64,000 bases of DNA from Haloactinospora alba (GTDB lineage: Bacteria > Actinomycetota > Actinomycetes > Streptosporangiales > Streptosporangiaceae). Location of the stretch: positions 2,961,501 through 3,025,500 of the forward strand of contig NZ_VFQC01000001.1 of assembly GCF_006717075.1 (NCBI RefSeq), read 5' to 3'. A program made the position numbers and the translations under genes. Below the pieces are notes generated by a model. That model was not told the DNA's origin. It ran no database searches and worked only from the letters and a program-made list of their open reading frames with translations. Below, one piece after another: positions 7,502-18,593 of the stretch. Numbering within the stretch: position 1 is the stretch's first letter; every line of letters starts with the position of its first letter.

Positions 7502-9493
7502 TCAGCGCGGGGGGTTCCCATCGCCGGCGGACGCGCCGTCGTCAGGACCGGCGTCGGGGGTGCCGGCTTCGGGAGGGTCGGAGGAGAGCCGGGAGCTGTA
7601 GCCGTTCGGCATCCGCTGGAGGAACTCGGCGCCCGAAGTGAGGGCGTACTGGTCCCACTGCTGCTCCGGGGGCGCCTCGGCCGTGACGGCGAACGCGAGG
7701 TTCCCCTGGTAACCGACGAACCACTGCACCGCCGTGTCCTCGCCGCCCACCTTCTGTTCGACGCTGGCCACCTGGCCGTGTACCGGGTCCGCACCGACGT
7801 CGGCGAGGGACGCCTGGCCGTCGGTCACCGCGGAACGCATCATCTTCTGCACTCCCGCGACAGCGTCCTCGTCGAGGTCGCGCTGGGCCCCCTGCTCGTC
7901 CTCACCGGTGCCGTCCCCGGTGCTCAGCTTCGGCGGGTGCCAGGTGCCGTCGGCGACGGCACCCGCCGCCAGCGCCATGGCGAGCGGGCTGACCCGCACG
8001 CCGTCCTTCCCGACCATGGTGGCGGCCGTCTCCCCGGCCCCGTCGGGAGTGGTGAACGACCCGTTGAACGCCGGTGCCGGCAGGCGCCACGCGGTGCCGA
8101 TACCGAAGTCCTCGGCGGCCGACTCCAGCGCGTCGGCGCCCACCTCCGGGCCCAGCCCGGCGAACGCCGTGGTGCAGGTGTAGGCGAAGTCCTCGGTGAG
8201 GTCCGGGTCCCCCCACAGTTCGGTGCCGTTGGGGTTGGTGAACGTCCGCTCCCCCACGTCGGTGCTCGTGTCGCAGGGGACCTGGTCGCCCGGCTCCGCC
8301 GCGCCGGACTCGATGGCGGCGGCGGAGGAGACGATGGTGAACGCCTCTCCGGGGCGGTACTCGCTGGTCAACGCCCCGGTGTTGTCCACGTTGTCGGGTT
8401 TGCCGGCGGCGGCGAGGACCTCGCCGTTGCGGACGTCCACCGCTACCAGCTGCCCCTTGCCCGGCATGGTAGCCATCGCGCCCGTGGCGGCCTCCTGGAG
8501 GTTCGTGTCCAGGGTCGTGTCCAGGGAGTTGCTTTCCGTTCCCGCCCAGGAGTGCAGCGTGTCGGTGCGCTCTCCGTCCTCTCCCAGGGTGACGACCGCG
8601 GTGGTGGCGCTGCCGGCGAGGTGCTGCTGGTAGACGTTCTGCAGCCCGCTCAGCCCCACCGTGTCGCCGGCCTGGTAGGGGCCGGCCACCCGTGAGGAGA
8701 CCTTGTGCTCGACCGTGCCGGCCACCTCACCGACCACGGACTTCGCGGCCTTCGGTTCCAACCGCATCGCCAGCTCGTTGGTCTCGACACCGGGGATGTC
8801 GGTGGCGTCGCTCTCCACCGAGGAGGTGACCTCCTCGTCCCGCAGGAGGATCAGCGGTTGGAACTTCTCCGGCGGCGCGGAACGGACCCGGTTCAGCAGC
8901 GGACGCGCGTCCTCGTCCAGAAGGTCGGCGAGCCGGGAGACACCGTCCTCCATGTCCTCCAGCTCGGCGGGAACCACGCCGAACGCCGTGACCTCGTCCT
9001 CGGCGACGAGCGGTTGTTCGTTGCGGTCCCTGATCTGGCCGCGGTCCGGGACGTCGTAGCTGACCGCGAGCCGCTCGCCCTCCCCGAGGTCGGGGTGGAT
9101 CACCTCGGGCGACCAGGCGATCCGCCACCCGTCGGGCCCCTCGTTGAGGGTCATGCTCCCGGTGTAGTTCCACACCGGGTCCCCGATCCCGAGGTCGGCC
9201 TCGACGTCGAACTCGGCCGTCGCCGTGTCGCCCTGCGCGTCGATCGGCCCCAGGCCGAACTGCAGGTCCGCCAGGTCGAGCTGGGCGTGCGCCCGTTCCA
9301 GTGCCGCGGCCACCTCCTCCGGGTCGCCGTCGGTCCGGTTGGCGGCGGCCTCGTACGCTCCCGCCTGCCAGTCCAGCAGGAACGTACGCACCGCGACCTC
9401 GGGACTGGGATTGGTCGCGCATCCGGCGAGTACAGCCACCAGTACGAGACTGGAACCGGCGGCTGACCACCGGCGGAAGTGACGGGGGGACAC
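7502..9493 (-). CDS. Penicillin-binding-protein-like lipoprotein, active site degenerate
   Basis: A 663-residue protein with a lipoprotein signal (LVLVAVLAGC), a MecA-type NTF2-like N-terminal domain (about 30-140), a PBP dimerisation-like region and a transpeptidase fold (about 330-640). The fold is recognisable from DVRNGEVLAAA, FGIGTAWRLP, VRVSPLAMALAAGAVA and WFVGY. The catalytic motifs are gone. The usual PGSTFK is PGEAFT near residue 381, so the Ser nucleophile and Lys are lost. The SxN motif is replaced by TCT near 437. The KTG-T motif is replaced by QKVGG near 577. I infer a cell-wall binding or regulatory pseudoenzyme. It lies downstream of smpB in the leftward ftsEX-smpB run, next to the insertion element. 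Confidence 0.85.
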   Translation of the reverse strand: MSPRHFRRWSAAGSSLVLVAVLAGCATNPSPEVAVRTFLLDWQAGAYEAAANRTDGDPEEVAAALERAHAQLDLADLQFGLGPIDAQGDTATAEFDVEADLGIGDPVWNYTGSMTLNEGPDGWRIAWSPEVIHPDLGEGERLAVSYDVPDRGQIRDRNEQPLVAEDEVTAFGVVPAELEDMEDGVSRLADLLDEDARPLLNRVRSAPPEKFQPLILLRDEEVTSSVESDATDIPGVETNELAMRLEPKAAKSVVGEVAGTVEHKVSSRVAGPYQAGDTVGLSGLQNVYQQHLAGSATTAVVTLGEDGERTDTLHSWAGTESNSLDTTLDTNLQEAATGAMATMPGKGQLVAVDVRNGEVLAAAGKPDNVDNTGALTSEYRPGEAFTIVSSAAAIESGAAEPGDQVPCDTSTDVGERTFTNPNGTELWGDPDLTEDFAYTCTTAFAGLGPEVGADALESAAEDFGIGTAWRLPAPAFNGSFTTPDGAGETAATMVGKDGVRVSPLAMALAAGAVADGTWHPPKLSTGDGTGEDEQGAQRDLDEDAVAGVQKMMRSAVTDGQASLADVGADPVHGQVASVEQKVGGEDTAVQWFVGYQGNLAFAVTAEAPPEQQWDQYALTSGAEFLQRMPNGYSSRLSSDPPEAGTPDAGPDDGASAGDGNPPR

Positions 9494-9552
9494 CGTGGTG
9501 ATCCTTTCACATCGCCGTTCGGCACCTGAGGGCTGTCCGGAACGCTCGTCCC

Positions 9553-10017
9553 TCAGCGCCTGCGGCGAAGGGCACGCTCGATGTCGCGTTTCGCCTCGCG
9601 TTCGGCGATATCCCGGCGCTTGTCGTGGGTGCGCTTGCCCCGGGCCAGTGCGATCTCCACCTTCGCCTTCCCGTCACTGAAGTACAGCGACAGCGGGACG
9701 AGGGTCCGACCGGCCTCCTGGGTCTTTCCGATCAGTTTGGCGATCTCGTCGCTGTGCAGCAGCAGCTTGCGCGGACGGCGGGGTGCGTGGTTGGTCCAGG
9801 TCCCCTGGGTGTACTGGGGGATGTGGACGTTCTGCAACCACACCTCCCCGTCCTTCACCAGAGCGAACCCCTCCATGAGGGAAGCCCGGCCGGCACGCAG
9901 CGACTTCACCTCGGTGCCGGTCAGGACGATGCCGGCCTCGTAGGTGGCGTCGATGTGGTAATCGTGCCGGGCCCGCTTGTTCTGTGCGACCAGCGTGCGC
10001 CCTTTTTCCTTCGGCAC
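9553..10017 (-). CDS. smpB: SsrA-binding protein
   Basis: A 154-residue SmpB, the obligate partner of tmRNA in trans-translation. It has the OB-fold core ([23 protein letters not shown], then [20 protein letters not shown]) and the basic C-terminal tail ([20 protein letters not shown]) that enters the empty mRNA channel. Length and order match the family. It lies 55 nt downstream of ftsX and 4.2 kb from ssrA. The ftsE-ftsX-smpB-ssrA order is common in actinobacteria, and here the IS element and pseudo-PBP separate the last two. Confidence 0.97.
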   Translation of the reverse strand: MPKEKGRTLVAQNKRARHDYHIDATYEAGIVLTGTEVKSLRAGRASLMEGFALVKDGEVWLQNVHIPQYTQGTWTNHAPRRPRKLLLHSDEIAKLIGKTQEAGRTLVPLSLYFSDGKAKVEIALARGKRTHDKRRDIAEREAKRDIERALRRRR

Positions 10018-10071
10018 TGGGCTCCCTTCCTCTACCGCGCGGTGGTGACGCCGCTTCCCGACGGGGTGGTT

Positions 10072-10980
10072 TTATACCCGCAGATAACGCCGCAACGTCA
10101 GGAACGACGCGACGGTGCACAGCAGGACACCCACGATCACCGACACACCGATGACGTAGAATACCGCGCCCATGTCGAGCATGACGTCGAAGGAGAACCA
10201 GCCCTGGATCTTGTCCAGCAGGAAGAACTTCGTCGCCACGATGAACCCGGAGGCGATCACACCGCCGATCAGGCCCGATATGGCGCCCTCCAGCAGGAAG
10301 GGCAGCTGGATGTAGAAGTTCGAGGCGCCGACGAGCCGCATGATGCCGGTCTCCCGGCGGCGGCTGTAGGCCGACAGGCGGATCGTGTTCCCGATCAGCA
10401 GGGCGGCGGCGGCCAGCTGGACGAAAGCGACGATCAGCGCCGCCCACTTGAGTCCCTCGAGCAGGTTGAAGAACTGTTCCAGGACCTGCTGGTCGTCGGA
10501 GACCGTGTCAACGCCGTCCCGGCCCTGCACCAGGTTCTTGACCTGGTCGTAGTTCCCCTGGTCGGTGAGCTGGACCCGGAAGTTGTCCGGGATGTCGCCC
10601 TTCTCGGTGGCCGAGGTGAGCGCCTCGTCGTTGGAGAAGCGGTCCTTGAAGTCCTGCCAGGCCTCTTCCTGGTCCACGTAGTCGACGCTGCGCACCGCGT
10701 CCGAGGAGGTGAGGTCCTCCTCGATGGCGGAACGCTGCTTGTCGGTCGCGGCCCCGCTCTCCTCACAGGCCTTGGAGGGCGACGTGTCGGTACACATGTA
10801 CACCGTCAGGGAGACGCGCTCGTTCCAGTAGTCGCGCATCTCGGTGACCTGCTTGTTGATCAGCAATCCGCCGCCGAACAGGGCGAGCGAGATGGCTACC
10901 GTGGTGATCACCGCGACGGTCATCGTGAGGTTCCGGCGCAGGCCGATCCAAACCTCGGATGCTACGAATTGTGCTCGCAT
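10072..10980 (-). CDS. ftsX: Cell-division ABC transporter permease FtsX
   Basis: A 302-residue membrane protein with four membrane segments (about 21-43, 173-196, 223-246, 272-295) and a large extracytoplasmic loop between the first two, as in FtsX. With FtsE it controls septal peptidoglycan hydrolases. The loop contains two Cys (MCTDTSPSKACEE) that may form a disulfide. The start ATG 10980 has only a weak upstream purine stretch (GGATCC). It follows ftsE by 70 nt. Confidence 0.95.
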   Translation of the reverse strand: MRAQFVASEVWIGLRRNLTMTVAVITTVAISLALFGGGLLINKQVTEMRDYWNERVSLTVYMCTDTSPSKACEESGAATDKQRSAIEEDLTSSDAVRSVDYVDQEEAWQDFKDRFSNDEALTSATEKGDIPDNFRVQLTDQGNYDQVKNLVQGRDGVDTVSDDQQVLEQFFNLLEGLKWAALIVAFVQLAAAALLIGNTIRLSAYSRRRETGIMRLVGASNFYIQLPFLLEGAISGLIGGVIASGFIVATKFFLLDKIQGWFSFDVMLDMGAVFYVIGVSVIVGVLLCTVASFLTLRRYLRV

Positions 10981-11050
10981 GATTTGTTAAGGATCCATCC
11001 TCAGGGGCTTGGCCTCGCTGCTGGCACCCGCGGGCACAGCTCGACAGCCC

Positions 11051-11740
11051 TCAGTACGCCTGACCGTAGACGCCACGCGTCTGATCCCGCACGACCACAC
11101 CCTCTTCGAGCTCGACGACGCGCTTGCGCATCGAATCGACGATGGCGGCATCGTGGGTCGCCATGACAACGGTCGTTCCGGTTCTGTTGATTCGGTCGAG
11201 CACCTTCATGATACCGATCGACGTGGCGGGGTCGATGTTTCCCGTGGGCTCGTCGGCCAGCAGGATCTGTGGCCGGTTCACGAACGCACGGGCGATGGCG
11301 ACCCGCTGCTGCTCCCCGCCGGAAAGCTCGTCGGGCATGCGGTCGCCCTTGCCTTCCAGGCCGACCAGCTCGATAACCTCCGGCACCACCTTACGGATGA
11401 AGCGGCGCGGCTTACCGATGACCTCCAGCGCGAACGCGACGTTCTCGAAGACGTTCTTGTTCGGCAGCAGCCGGAAGTCCTGGAAGACACAACCGATGCG
11501 GCGCCGCAGGTGCGGCACTTTCCAGTTGGACAGGCGCGCGAGATCCTTGCCCGCAATGTGCACGTTGCCCCTGGTCGGCTTCTCCTCCTTGAGGATGAGC
11601 CGCAGCATCGTTGACTTTCCCGAGCCCGACGGACCGACGAGGAAGGCGAACTCCCCCTTGTCGACGTCCACGGAGACTTCCTCCAGGGCGGGACGTTTCT
11701 GGGTCGTGTAGACCTTGGTGACGTTGTCGAAGTGAATCAC
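11051..11740 (-). CDS. ftsE: Cell-division ATP-binding protein FtsE
   Basis: A 229-residue ABC ATPase. Walker A is GPSGSGKST (about 36-44), the Q-loop is CVFQDFRLL, the signature is [10 protein letters not shown], Walker B is ILLADEP, and the H-loop is MATHD. GTG 11740 gives the exact family length and begins [11 protein letters not shown]; the longer frame lacks conserved sequence. It energises FtsX at the division site. Confidence 0.96.
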   Translation of the reverse strand: MIHFDNVTKVYTTQKRPALEEVSVDVDKGEFAFLVGPSGSGKSTMLRLILKEEKPTRGNVHIAGKDLARLSNWKVPHLRRRIGCVFQDFRLLPNKNVFENVAFALEVIGKPRRFIRKVVPEVIELVGLEGKGDRMPDELSGGEQQRVAIARAFVNRPQILLADEPTGNIDPATSIGIMKVLDRINRTGTTVVMATHDAAIVDSMRKRVVELEEGVVVRDQTRGVYGQAY

Positions 11741-12040
11741 GGGCGCATCACAAGGTTCTCGAGGATTGGGGAAGCCCTGGCGGACACGTGTGTCCGCTCG
11801 GGGCACTACCGGCCACAGGGCCAACCGACAGTGTAGAGGCGATCGTAACCCGGAATGTCCAGATCGGCACACACCCCATGCATAACTCTGGGGGGAACGG
11901 GGTAGTCCGAGCGCGACCGCCGCCTATGACAGGTCAGCCCCGGCTGCTGATGTAGCAGCGCAACCGATTGTATCGGAAGAGATAACCGAAGATAACATTC
12001 ACATATATAACCATGCATCTCGGGCGAACCGCCCGGCCCA
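11741..12040. other. Intergenic region between prfB and ftsE
   Basis: 300 nt, partly AT-rich (11960-12015). It holds the palindrome at 11781-11796 and presumably the ftsE promoter. Near the prfB stop, CGGGCG-AAC-CGCCCG (about 12023-12037) could form a short terminator stem for prfB. No gene is seen. Confidence 0.5.
11781..11796. promoter_or_regulatory. Perfect palindrome upstream of ftsE
   Basis: CGGACAC-GT-GTGTCCG has perfect 7-bp arms with a 2-nt spacer and lies 40 nt upstream of the ftsE start codon. It could be an operator or an RNA hairpin in the ftsE leader. Confidence 0.35.
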
Positions 12041-13144
12041 CTACTCCTGGCTGCGCAACCACCGGATCTCGGCGTCGATGAAACCGTCGATCTCGCCGTC
12101 GAGCACCGCCGCTGTGTTCCCGGTCTCCATGTGCGTGCGCACGTCCTTCACCGTCTGGTACGGGTGCAGGACGTAGTTACGCATCTGGCTCCCCCAGCTC
12201 GACGCGCTCTCCCCGCGCAGCTCGTCGATCTCGGCCTGTTCCTCCCGGCGCTTGCGCTCCAGCAGACGCGCCTGCAGCACCGACATGGCGGTCGCGCGGT
12301 TCTGGATCTGGCTCTTCTCGTTCTGGCAGGAGACGACGATGCCGGTCGGGACGTGGGTGATACGCACCGCCGAGTCGGTCGTGTTCACGCTCTGCCCACC
12401 CGGACCGGAGGACCGGTAGACATCGATCCGCAGCTCGTTCTCGTCGATGTCGATGTGGTCGCTCTGCTCCACCACCGGCACCACGTCGACGCCGGCGAAG
12501 GAGGTCTGGCGCCGCCCCTGGTTGTCGAACGGCGAGATCCGCACCAACCGGTGGACCCCGTGCTCGCCGCGCAGCGTCCCGTAGGCGAACTGCGCCTTGA
12601 CCGCGAAGGTGGTGGACTTGATCCCGGCCTCCTCGGCGTAGGAGGTGTCGTACACCACCGTCGGGTAACCGTGCCGCTCGGCCCACCGCAGGTACATCCG
12701 CTGCAGCATCTGCGCCCAGTCGGCCGCGTCGATACCGCCCGCCTGCGCGTAGATGCTGACCAGTGCCTCGCGCTCGTCGTAGGGACCGCTGAGCAGGGTC
12801 CTGATCTCCAGGTCGCCGATGTCGGAACGCAGGCTCTTGAGCTCGCGTTCGGCCTCGGAGAGGGTTTCGCTGTCGCTCTCGGCCGCGGCGAGGTCGTAGA
12901 GCACACCGAGGTCGTCGATGCGCTGCCGGAGGTTCTCCACCTTGGAGACCATGGACTCCAGGTGCGCGAGCCTGCGGGTGACCTTCTGCGCGTTCTCCTG
13001 GTCGTTCCACAGCTCAGGGTCAGCAGACCGCTCGCGTAGCTCCGCTATCTCGGTGTGCTTGGCGTCCAGGTCCAGCACGGCCTCGACGCTCGCCAACGTG
13101 GACGAGAGTTCCTTGATTTTCTCTGCGGGTTCTTGGTCTGCCAC
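12041..13144 (-). CDS. prfB: Peptide chain release factor 2
   Basis: A 367-residue class I release factor for UGA/UAA codons. The stop-codon-reading SPF tripeptide is in [11 protein letters not shown] near residue 203, and the GGQ motif is in [17 protein letters not shown] near 250. GTG 13144 begins [14 protein letters not shown]. The frame is continuous, so it lacks the programmed +1 frameshift of E. coli prfB, as is usual in actinobacteria. The longer frame to 13435 overlaps gdh and is not supported. Confidence 0.96.
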   Translation of the reverse strand: MADQEPAEKIKELSSTLASVEAVLDLDAKHTEIAELRERSADPELWNDQENAQKVTRRLAHLESMVSKVENLRQRIDDLGVLYDLAAAESDSETLSEAERELKSLRSDIGDLEIRTLLSGPYDEREALVSIYAQAGGIDAADWAQMLQRMYLRWAERHGYPTVVYDTSYAEEAGIKSTTFAVKAQFAYGTLRGEHGVHRLVRISPFDNQGRRQTSFAGVDVVPVVEQSDHIDIDENELRIDVYRSSGPGGQSVNTTDSAVRITHVPTGIVVSCQNEKSQIQNRATAMSVLQARLLERKRREEQAEIDELRGESASSWGSQMRNYVLHPYQTVKDVRTHMETGNTAAVLDGEIDGFIDAEIRWLRSQE

Positions 13145-13256
13145 GGCCCCAAGTCTAAGGGCGACGCGCTGTTCTCCACCGGGGCCGACCCCACCACGGC
13201 CAACGCGCCGCCCGTGCCGGCGGGTGGTGACACCGCACCCGCCGGCACGCTCGGGG

Positions 13257-16200
13257 TCACTGGTCGCGGGACGCCACCAGCGAACGCACCGAACGCAGCG
13301 CCACCGACAGTGTCGCCAGGTCGAACCGCTCCGTCTCCCAGATCTCCGAGAGGGTCTGGACGGCGCGGTCCACGGCGTCGCGGTTGCGTTCGAACCAGTG
13401 CGAGCGCAACCGGTCGGGTGCCTCCCCGGCGTCACCGGACAGCAGCACGTTGGCCGTCAGCTCGGCGTGGCAGGCGTAGAGGTCGTCCCGCAGGGCCGAA
13501 CGCGCCATAGTGTTCCAGCGGTCGTCCCGCGGCAGGGCGATGATCCGTTCCCTCAGCTGGCTGATCTGCAGGTTCTCGGCGAGATCGAAGTAGACCTCAG
13601 CCACCTGGCGCAGCGGCCGGTCCGTCCGGTGGGCCACCTCCACCAGGTCGAACGTGGAGTACGCCGGAACCATCGCCGCCACCCGCGTCGCCAGTTCCGT
13701 GGGCACCCCCCGGGCCTCGAACCCGTCCCGCCGGCTGGTGAACGCCGCCAGGTCCCGGCCCTGCAGCAGTTCGGGAAGCTGCGGCGCGATCGAGGCCACA
13801 CCCTCGGTGAAGAACGCGATCTCACCGGAGAGGTCGAACGGTGAGGTCCGGTTGCGCAGCAGCCAACGCGAGCAGCGCTCGGCGAGCTTGCGCGCCTCCA
13901 GCAGCATGGTGACCTGGGTGTCGACGCTGAGCTGGTGGTCCAGTTCCTCGACGTCCTGCCAGAAGGTGGGCAGCCCGAACACGTCCTGCACCACCAGGTA
14001 GGCGCGGGCGATGTCGGCCGAGTCGGCGCCCAGCTCCTCGTTGAGACGGAACACGAACGTCGATCCGGAACGGTTCACGATCTCGTTCACCACCTGGTTG
14101 GTGATGATCTGGCGCGCGAGCGGGTGGTTGGCCATCGCGCCGGAGAAGCGTTCCCGCAACGCGGCGGGGAAGTACTCGGTGAGCGTGTCCCGCAGGTAGG
14201 GGTCGGCCGGCAGGTCGGACTCGGCCACCGCGTCCTTGAGGGTCATCTTGGTGTAGGCGAGCAGCGTCGCGAACTCCGGACCGGTGAGGCCGTGTCCGCT
14301 GGAGCGGCGGGAGGCGATCGCCTTGTCGTCCGGCAGGAACTCCAGTTTGCGTTTCAGCTGCCCGGCGCGCTCGAGTTTGCGCATGTAGCGGGCGTGGACG
14401 TGCAGCATGCCGCCGGCCTGGTGGCGCGAGGCCGCCAACGCGACGTTCTGGGCGTAGTTGTTGTCCAGGGTGAGTTCCGCCACGTCCTCGGTCATCCCGA
14501 GGAAGAGGTCGTCGCGTTCCCGCTTGGTCAACCGGCCGGCGGCGACCTCGCGGTCGAGCAGGATCTTGATGTTCACCTCGTGGTCGGAGGTGTCCACACC
14601 AGCGGAGTTGTCGATGAAGTCGGCGTTGACCCTGCCGCCGGCGAGCGCGAACTCGATCCGCCCGAGCTGGGTCACGCCCAGGTTTCCGCCCTCACCCACC
14701 ACTTTGCAGCGCAGGTCCGCGCCGTCCACCCGCAGGGGGTCGTTGCTCTTGTCGCCCACGTCGGCGTTGGTCTCGGTGGAGGCCTTGACGTAGGTACCGA
14801 TCCCCCCGTTCCACAGCAGGTCCACCGGCGCGGTGAGGACGTACTGGATCAGCTCCAGCGGGGTGAGGGACGTGACCCCCTCGTCGATGCCCAGGGCACG
14901 GCGCACCTGGGGGGTGATGGTGATCGCCTTCTCCGAGCGGGAGTACACGCCGCCGCCCGCGGAGATCAGCCGCTCGTCGTAGTCGGCCCACGTGCTGCGG
15001 GGAAGGGAGAACAACCGCTGCCGTTCGGCGAACCCGCGTTCGGCGTCGGGGTCGGGGTCCAGGAAGACGTGCCGGTGGTCGAACGCGGCGACAAGCCGGA
15101 TGTGCGGGGAGAGCAGCATGCCGTTGCCGAACACGTCGCCGGACATGTCGCCGATGCCGGCCACCGTGAACTCCTCGTTCTGGACGTCCACCCCCAGTTC
15201 GCGGAAGTGGTACTTCACCGACTCCCAGGCGCCCCGGGCGGTGATCCCCATCTCCTTGTGGTCGTAGCCCACCGAACCGCCGGAGGCGAACGCGTCGCCC
15301 AACCAGAATCCCCGCTCGACGGCGACCTCGTTGGCGATGTCGGAGAACGTCGCCGTTCCCTTGTCCGCCGCGACCACCAGGTAGGAGTCCTCCCCGTCGT
15401 AGCGGACCATCTCCTCGGGGTGCGTGACCTCCCCGTCCACGAGGTTGTCGGTGACGTCCAGCAGTCCGCTGACGAACTGCCGGTAGCACGCGACCGCCTC
15501 GGCCTGGACCTCCGCGCGCCCGCCCGACGGCAGGCGCTTGCACACGAAACCGCCCTTGGCCCCGCTGGGGACGATCACGGCGTTCTTCACCATCTGCGCC
15601 TTGACCAGACCCAGCACCTCGGTGCGGAAGTCCTCGGGGCGGTCGGACCAGCGCAGCCCGCCGCGGGCGACCGCGCCGAACCGCAGGTGCACCCCCTCCG
15701 TGCGGGGCGAGTAGACGTAGATCTCGTAACGCGGACGGGGCGCGGGCAGGTCCGGGATGCGCTGCGGGTCGAGCTTGTACACGAGGTAGGGCTTGGGGCC
15801 GCCGTCCTCGCGGGCGGGGTCGCTCTGGAAGTAGTTCGTGCGCAGGGTCGCCCGGACCGCCGCGAGGAAGGACCGCAGGATGCGGTCGTGGTCCAGGCTG
15901 GCGACCTGTTCCAGCTCCCCGTCGATCTCCTCCGCGATGGCCTCGGAACGCTCGGCGCGTCCCGCCTCGTACGCCGGGTCGAAGTAGGACTCGAACAGTC
16001 GCACCAGCAGGTTCGCGATGCGCATGTTCGCGACGAGCACGTCGGCGAAGTAGGCGGGGCTGAAGGTGCGGCCCGCCTGCCGCAGGTACTTGGCGTAGGC
16101 ACGCAGGAGGGTGAGCTGGCGCCAGGTCAGTCCCGCGCGCACCACGAGCGCGTTGAACCCGTCGGACTCGCTGCGTTGGTGCCACAGGGCCGTGAAGGCG

Positions 16201-18185
16201 TCCTCGAACAGGACTTTCAGCTGTTCGGAGGGGATGTCGGCCGCTCCGCCCGAGGGAGCGAGTCCGAAGTCGTATATCCAGGCGTGCGCGGACTCGTCCC
16301 CGTCGTGCTCGGGGATGGTCAGCCCGTAGGGACGTTCGTAGCGCACCTCCATCCCCAGGTGCTCCAGCAGCGGGAGGACCTGCGACAGCGAGATCGGCTC
16401 CCCCCGGTGGTAGAGCTTGAACCGCCACCGGTCCGGGTGGTCGGAGTCGGAGTAGTACAGGTTGACGTCGACACCGCCCTCCTCGAGGGCGTCGATCCGG
16501 GCGACGTCCTCCGCCGCCGAGTCCGCCGGGGTGTCGACCTTGTAGCCCTCGGGAAGCACGTGCCGGTAGGAGGCCAGTTCGGTGGAGCGGTCGGCGCTGA
16601 ACCGGCCCTCCAGCGCCTCGCGGAAGTCGTCGTCCCACGAGCGGGTGGCGGCCGTGATCTCGCTCTCCAGCGCGGCGCGGTCCACGTCGGGAAGCGCGTG
16701 TCCGGACCGCGCCCGGACCACCAGGTAGAGCTGGGCCAGCGGCGAGGAGCTCACCATCACGCTGTGGTCCATGCTGGCGCCGTGGAACGCCTCCTGCAGC
16801 ACGTTCTGGATCTCCAGACGCACCTGGGTGGTGTAGCGGTCCCGCGGCATGTAGACCATGCACGACATGTAGCGGCCGTAGGGGTCGCGGCGCAGGAAGA
16901 GTTTGGTGCCGCGGCGTTCCCGCAGCCCCAGCACCCCCATGCCGATCTCGTACAGCTCCGGGACCGGGGTCTGGAACAGCTCCTCCCGGGGGAAGTCCTC
17001 CAGGGTCTCCACCAGGTCCTTGCCGTCGTAACTGTCCCGGTCCAACCCGGCCAGTTCGAGGACCTCGCTCTCCTTGCGGTGCAGGATCGGTATCTGGGTG
17101 ATGCTGGTGGTGGCGGCCTCGTGGGTGAACAACCCGAGGAAGCGGCGCTCTCCCACCACGTTGCCGGCGTCGTCGAAGTCCTTGACGCCGATGTAGTCCA
17201 GGTACCGGGAACGGTGCACCGTGGAGCGGGAGTTCGCCTTGGTGAGGACCAGGATGTGGGGTTCCCGCGCCTTCTCGCGGGCCTGGGCCGGGAGGGACGC
17301 GAAGCTCTGGGAGGGGGCCGCGTCCATGCGCAGCAGCCCCAGCCCGGTCCCCAGACGCGGCTGCAGCGCCAACGGCGCGGGTTCCTGCCCGTGCCGGGGT
17401 TCGGCCGGGGTGTCGGCGGTCTCCTCGTTCACCAGGCTGTACTCCCGGAATCCCAGGAACCGGAAGTTGCCGTCGGCGGCCCAGCGGAGGAACTCGTCGC
17501 TCTCGGCGATCTCCTGGGCGTCCACACCGGCAGAGGCCAGCGCGTCGTAGTGCGCGGTGATCTCCCGGGCCAGTTCGAGCGCCCGGTAGCGCATCTTCTC
17601 CTTGTCCTCGTTGACCTGGCGCACGTCGGCCAGCACCCGGTTGATCCCGGACTCCAGCCGTTCCAGCAGCTGCGGGTCGGTCTGCCGGTCGATCTCGATG
17701 TGCATCCAGGACTCGGCGAGCGGCGGCACGCCCGTGCCGGCGTCACCGTTCTCGATGTCCAGCAGGTTTCCGGAGAGGTCGCGTGCGACGCGGAGCTGGG
17801 GGTGGATCACGAGGTGGGTCTCGACGTCCTGGGAGCGCAGCTCCATGGTGACCGAGTCCACCAGGAAGGGGGCGTCGTCGGTGACGATCTCCACCACGGA
17901 CCGGCCCACGCCCCACCCCTCGTTCTCGGGTGTGGGGGTGTACACCCGCACGTTGGCGCGCCCCTGGGGGCGGTACTCGCCGAGCTCCCGGTGTGCCAGG
18001 GCCGCACCGCAGATCTGGTCCGGAGTACGCTCCTTGAGCTCGTCGAGGGAGACGCGGTGGTAGTACAGCGCGAGGAACCGCTTGACGCGTTCCTGGTCCT
18101 CGGACGGTTCTCCGGAGAACGGACTCCACTGCGTCACAGCGTCGCGCAGCAGATGGTCTCGCACGGCGTCGGGTTGCCCGGACAT
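13257..18185 (-). CDS. gdh: NAD-dependent glutamate dehydrogenase (large, 180-kDa class)
   Basis: A 1642-residue enzyme converting glutamate and NAD to 2-oxoglutarate, ammonium and NADH. It has the long N-terminal ACT-like regulatory region of GDH-180. The catalytic domain has [18 protein letters not shown] and the Lys-bearing VPSGAKGGF near residue 876. The Rossmann domain has [17 protein letters not shown], and a long helical C-terminal region follows. Length is typical for the class. ATG 18185 follows AAGGGAG. pruA, two genes upstream on the same strand, makes glutamate from proline intermediates, so the two enzymes can act in sequence. Confidence 0.95.
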   Translation of the reverse strand: MSGQPDAVRDHLLRDAVTQWSPFSGEPSEDQERVKRFLALYYHRVSLDELKERTPDQICGAALAHRELGEYRPQGRANVRVYTPTPENEGWGVGRSVVEIVTDDAPFLVDSVTMELRSQDVETHLVIHPQLRVARDLSGNLLDIENGDAGTGVPPLAESWMHIEIDRQTDPQLLERLESGINRVLADVRQVNEDKEKMRYRALELAREITAHYDALASAGVDAQEIAESDEFLRWAADGNFRFLGFREYSLVNEETADTPAEPRHGQEPAPLALQPRLGTGLGLLRMDAAPSQSFASLPAQAREKAREPHILVLTKANSRSTVHRSRYLDYIGVKDFDDAGNVVGERRFLGLFTHEAATTSITQIPILHRKESEVLELAGLDRDSYDGKDLVETLEDFPREELFQTPVPELYEIGMGVLGLRERRGTKLFLRRDPYGRYMSCMVYMPRDRYTTQVRLEIQNVLQEAFHGASMDHSVMVSSSPLAQLYLVVRARSGHALPDVDRAALESEITAATRSWDDDFREALEGRFSADRSTELASYRHVLPEGYKVDTPADSAAEDVARIDALEEGGVDVNLYYSDSDHPDRWRFKLYHRGEPISLSQVLPLLEHLGMEVRYERPYGLTIPEHDGDESAHAWIYDFGLAPSGGAADIPSEQLKVLFEDAFTALWHQRSESDGFNALVVRAGLTWRQLTLLRAYAKYLRQAGRTFSPAYFADVLVANMRIANLLVRLFESYFDPAYEAGRAERSEAIAEEIDGELEQVASLDHDRILRSFLAAVRATLRTNYFQSDPAREDGGPKPYLVYKLDPQRIPDLPAPRPRYEIYVYSPRTEGVHLRFGAVARGGLRWSDRPEDFRTEVLGLVKAQMVKNAVIVPSGAKGGFVCKRLPSGGRAEVQAEAVACYRQFVSGLLDVTDNLVDGEVTHPEEMVRYDGEDSYLVVAADKGTATFSDIANEVAVERGFWLGDAFASGGSVGYDHKEMGITARGAWESVKYHFRELGVDVQNEEFTVAGIGDMSGDVFGNGMLLSPHIRLVAAFDHRHVFLDPDPDAERGFAERQRLFSLPRSTWADYDERLISAGGGVYSRSEKAITITPQVRRALGIDEGVTSLTPLELIQYVLTAPVDLLWNGGIGTYVKASTETNADVGDKSNDPLRVDGADLRCKVVGEGGNLGVTQLGRIEFALAGGRVNADFIDNSAGVDTSDHEVNIKILLDREVAAGRLTKRERDDLFLGMTEDVAELTLDNNYAQNVALAASRHQAGGMLHVHARYMRKLERAGQLKRKLEFLPDDKAIASRRSSGHGLTGPEFATLLAYTKMTLKDAVAESDLPADPYLRDTLTEYFPAALRERFSGAMANHPLARQIITNQVVNEIVNRSGSTFVFRLNEELGADSADIARAYLVVQDVFGLPTFWQDVEELDHQLSVDTQVTMLLEARKLAERCSRWLLRNRTSPFDLSGEIAFFTEGVASIAPQLPELLQGRDLAAFTSRRDGFEARGVPTELATRVAAMVPAYSTFDLVEVAHRTDRPLRQVAEVYFDLAENLQISQLRERIIALPRDDRWNTMARSALRDDLYACHAELTANVLLSGDAGEAPDRLRSHWFERNRDAVDRAVQTLSEIWETERFDLATLSVALRSVRSLVASRDQ

Positions 18186-18593
18186 GGTTGGTTCTCACTC
18201 CCTTGTGAGTCAGCGTTTCTGCCAGGAGCTCCGGCGCTCGCGCGCGGTGTTGCGGAACCGCGCGAGGCGCGGGTGCTGGGTGTGGCTGTTGGTTCGGGAT
18301 CGGCTGGTTGGTGCGGTTCCTGGGACACGGCCGAGTGTGGCTGGAACCTGTGCGCACAGGTCGTGGGTGTTACTGACCGGACGCCGTTGTCCGGCCCCTG
18401 CCCAACCCCAGGCTACTTCGTTTGTCCGCTGAGGGCAGCGCCTGTGGGGCCGTTTCCCGGAGTGACAAAGCCGCCTATGGGGCCTCCTCGTGGGGAGGAA
18501 AGAGCAATGACCTGCAATAAGTAGATTTAGCTTTTTATCCGTAAGATGCCGGTCACATTACGATTGTCGTTTTGGTGGCCGCCGCGTCAACGA
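18186..18593. other. Intergenic / 5' region of gdh
   Basis: 408 nt upstream of gdh with no supported gene. It holds a hairpin CCGGAC-gccgtt-GTCCGG (18377-18394), a GC-rich inverted repeat CTCGCGCGCGGT...ACCGCGCGAG (18237-18268), and an AT-rich block at about 18509-18570 that is the likely promoter. The long untranslated leader suggests post-transcriptional control, but no known riboswitch is recognised. Confidence 0.45.

Noticed and set aside
12041-13435. Programmed +1 frameshift in prfB
   Set aside because: The frame is continuous with no in-frame TGA near codon 26; actinobacterial prfB genes normally lack it.
13935-18524. 1529-codon open frame antisense to gdh
   Set aside because: It mirrors the codon-position GC pattern of gdh on the other strand, has low-complexity Val/Gly/Arg/Gln content, no ribosome-binding site and no recognisable domain.
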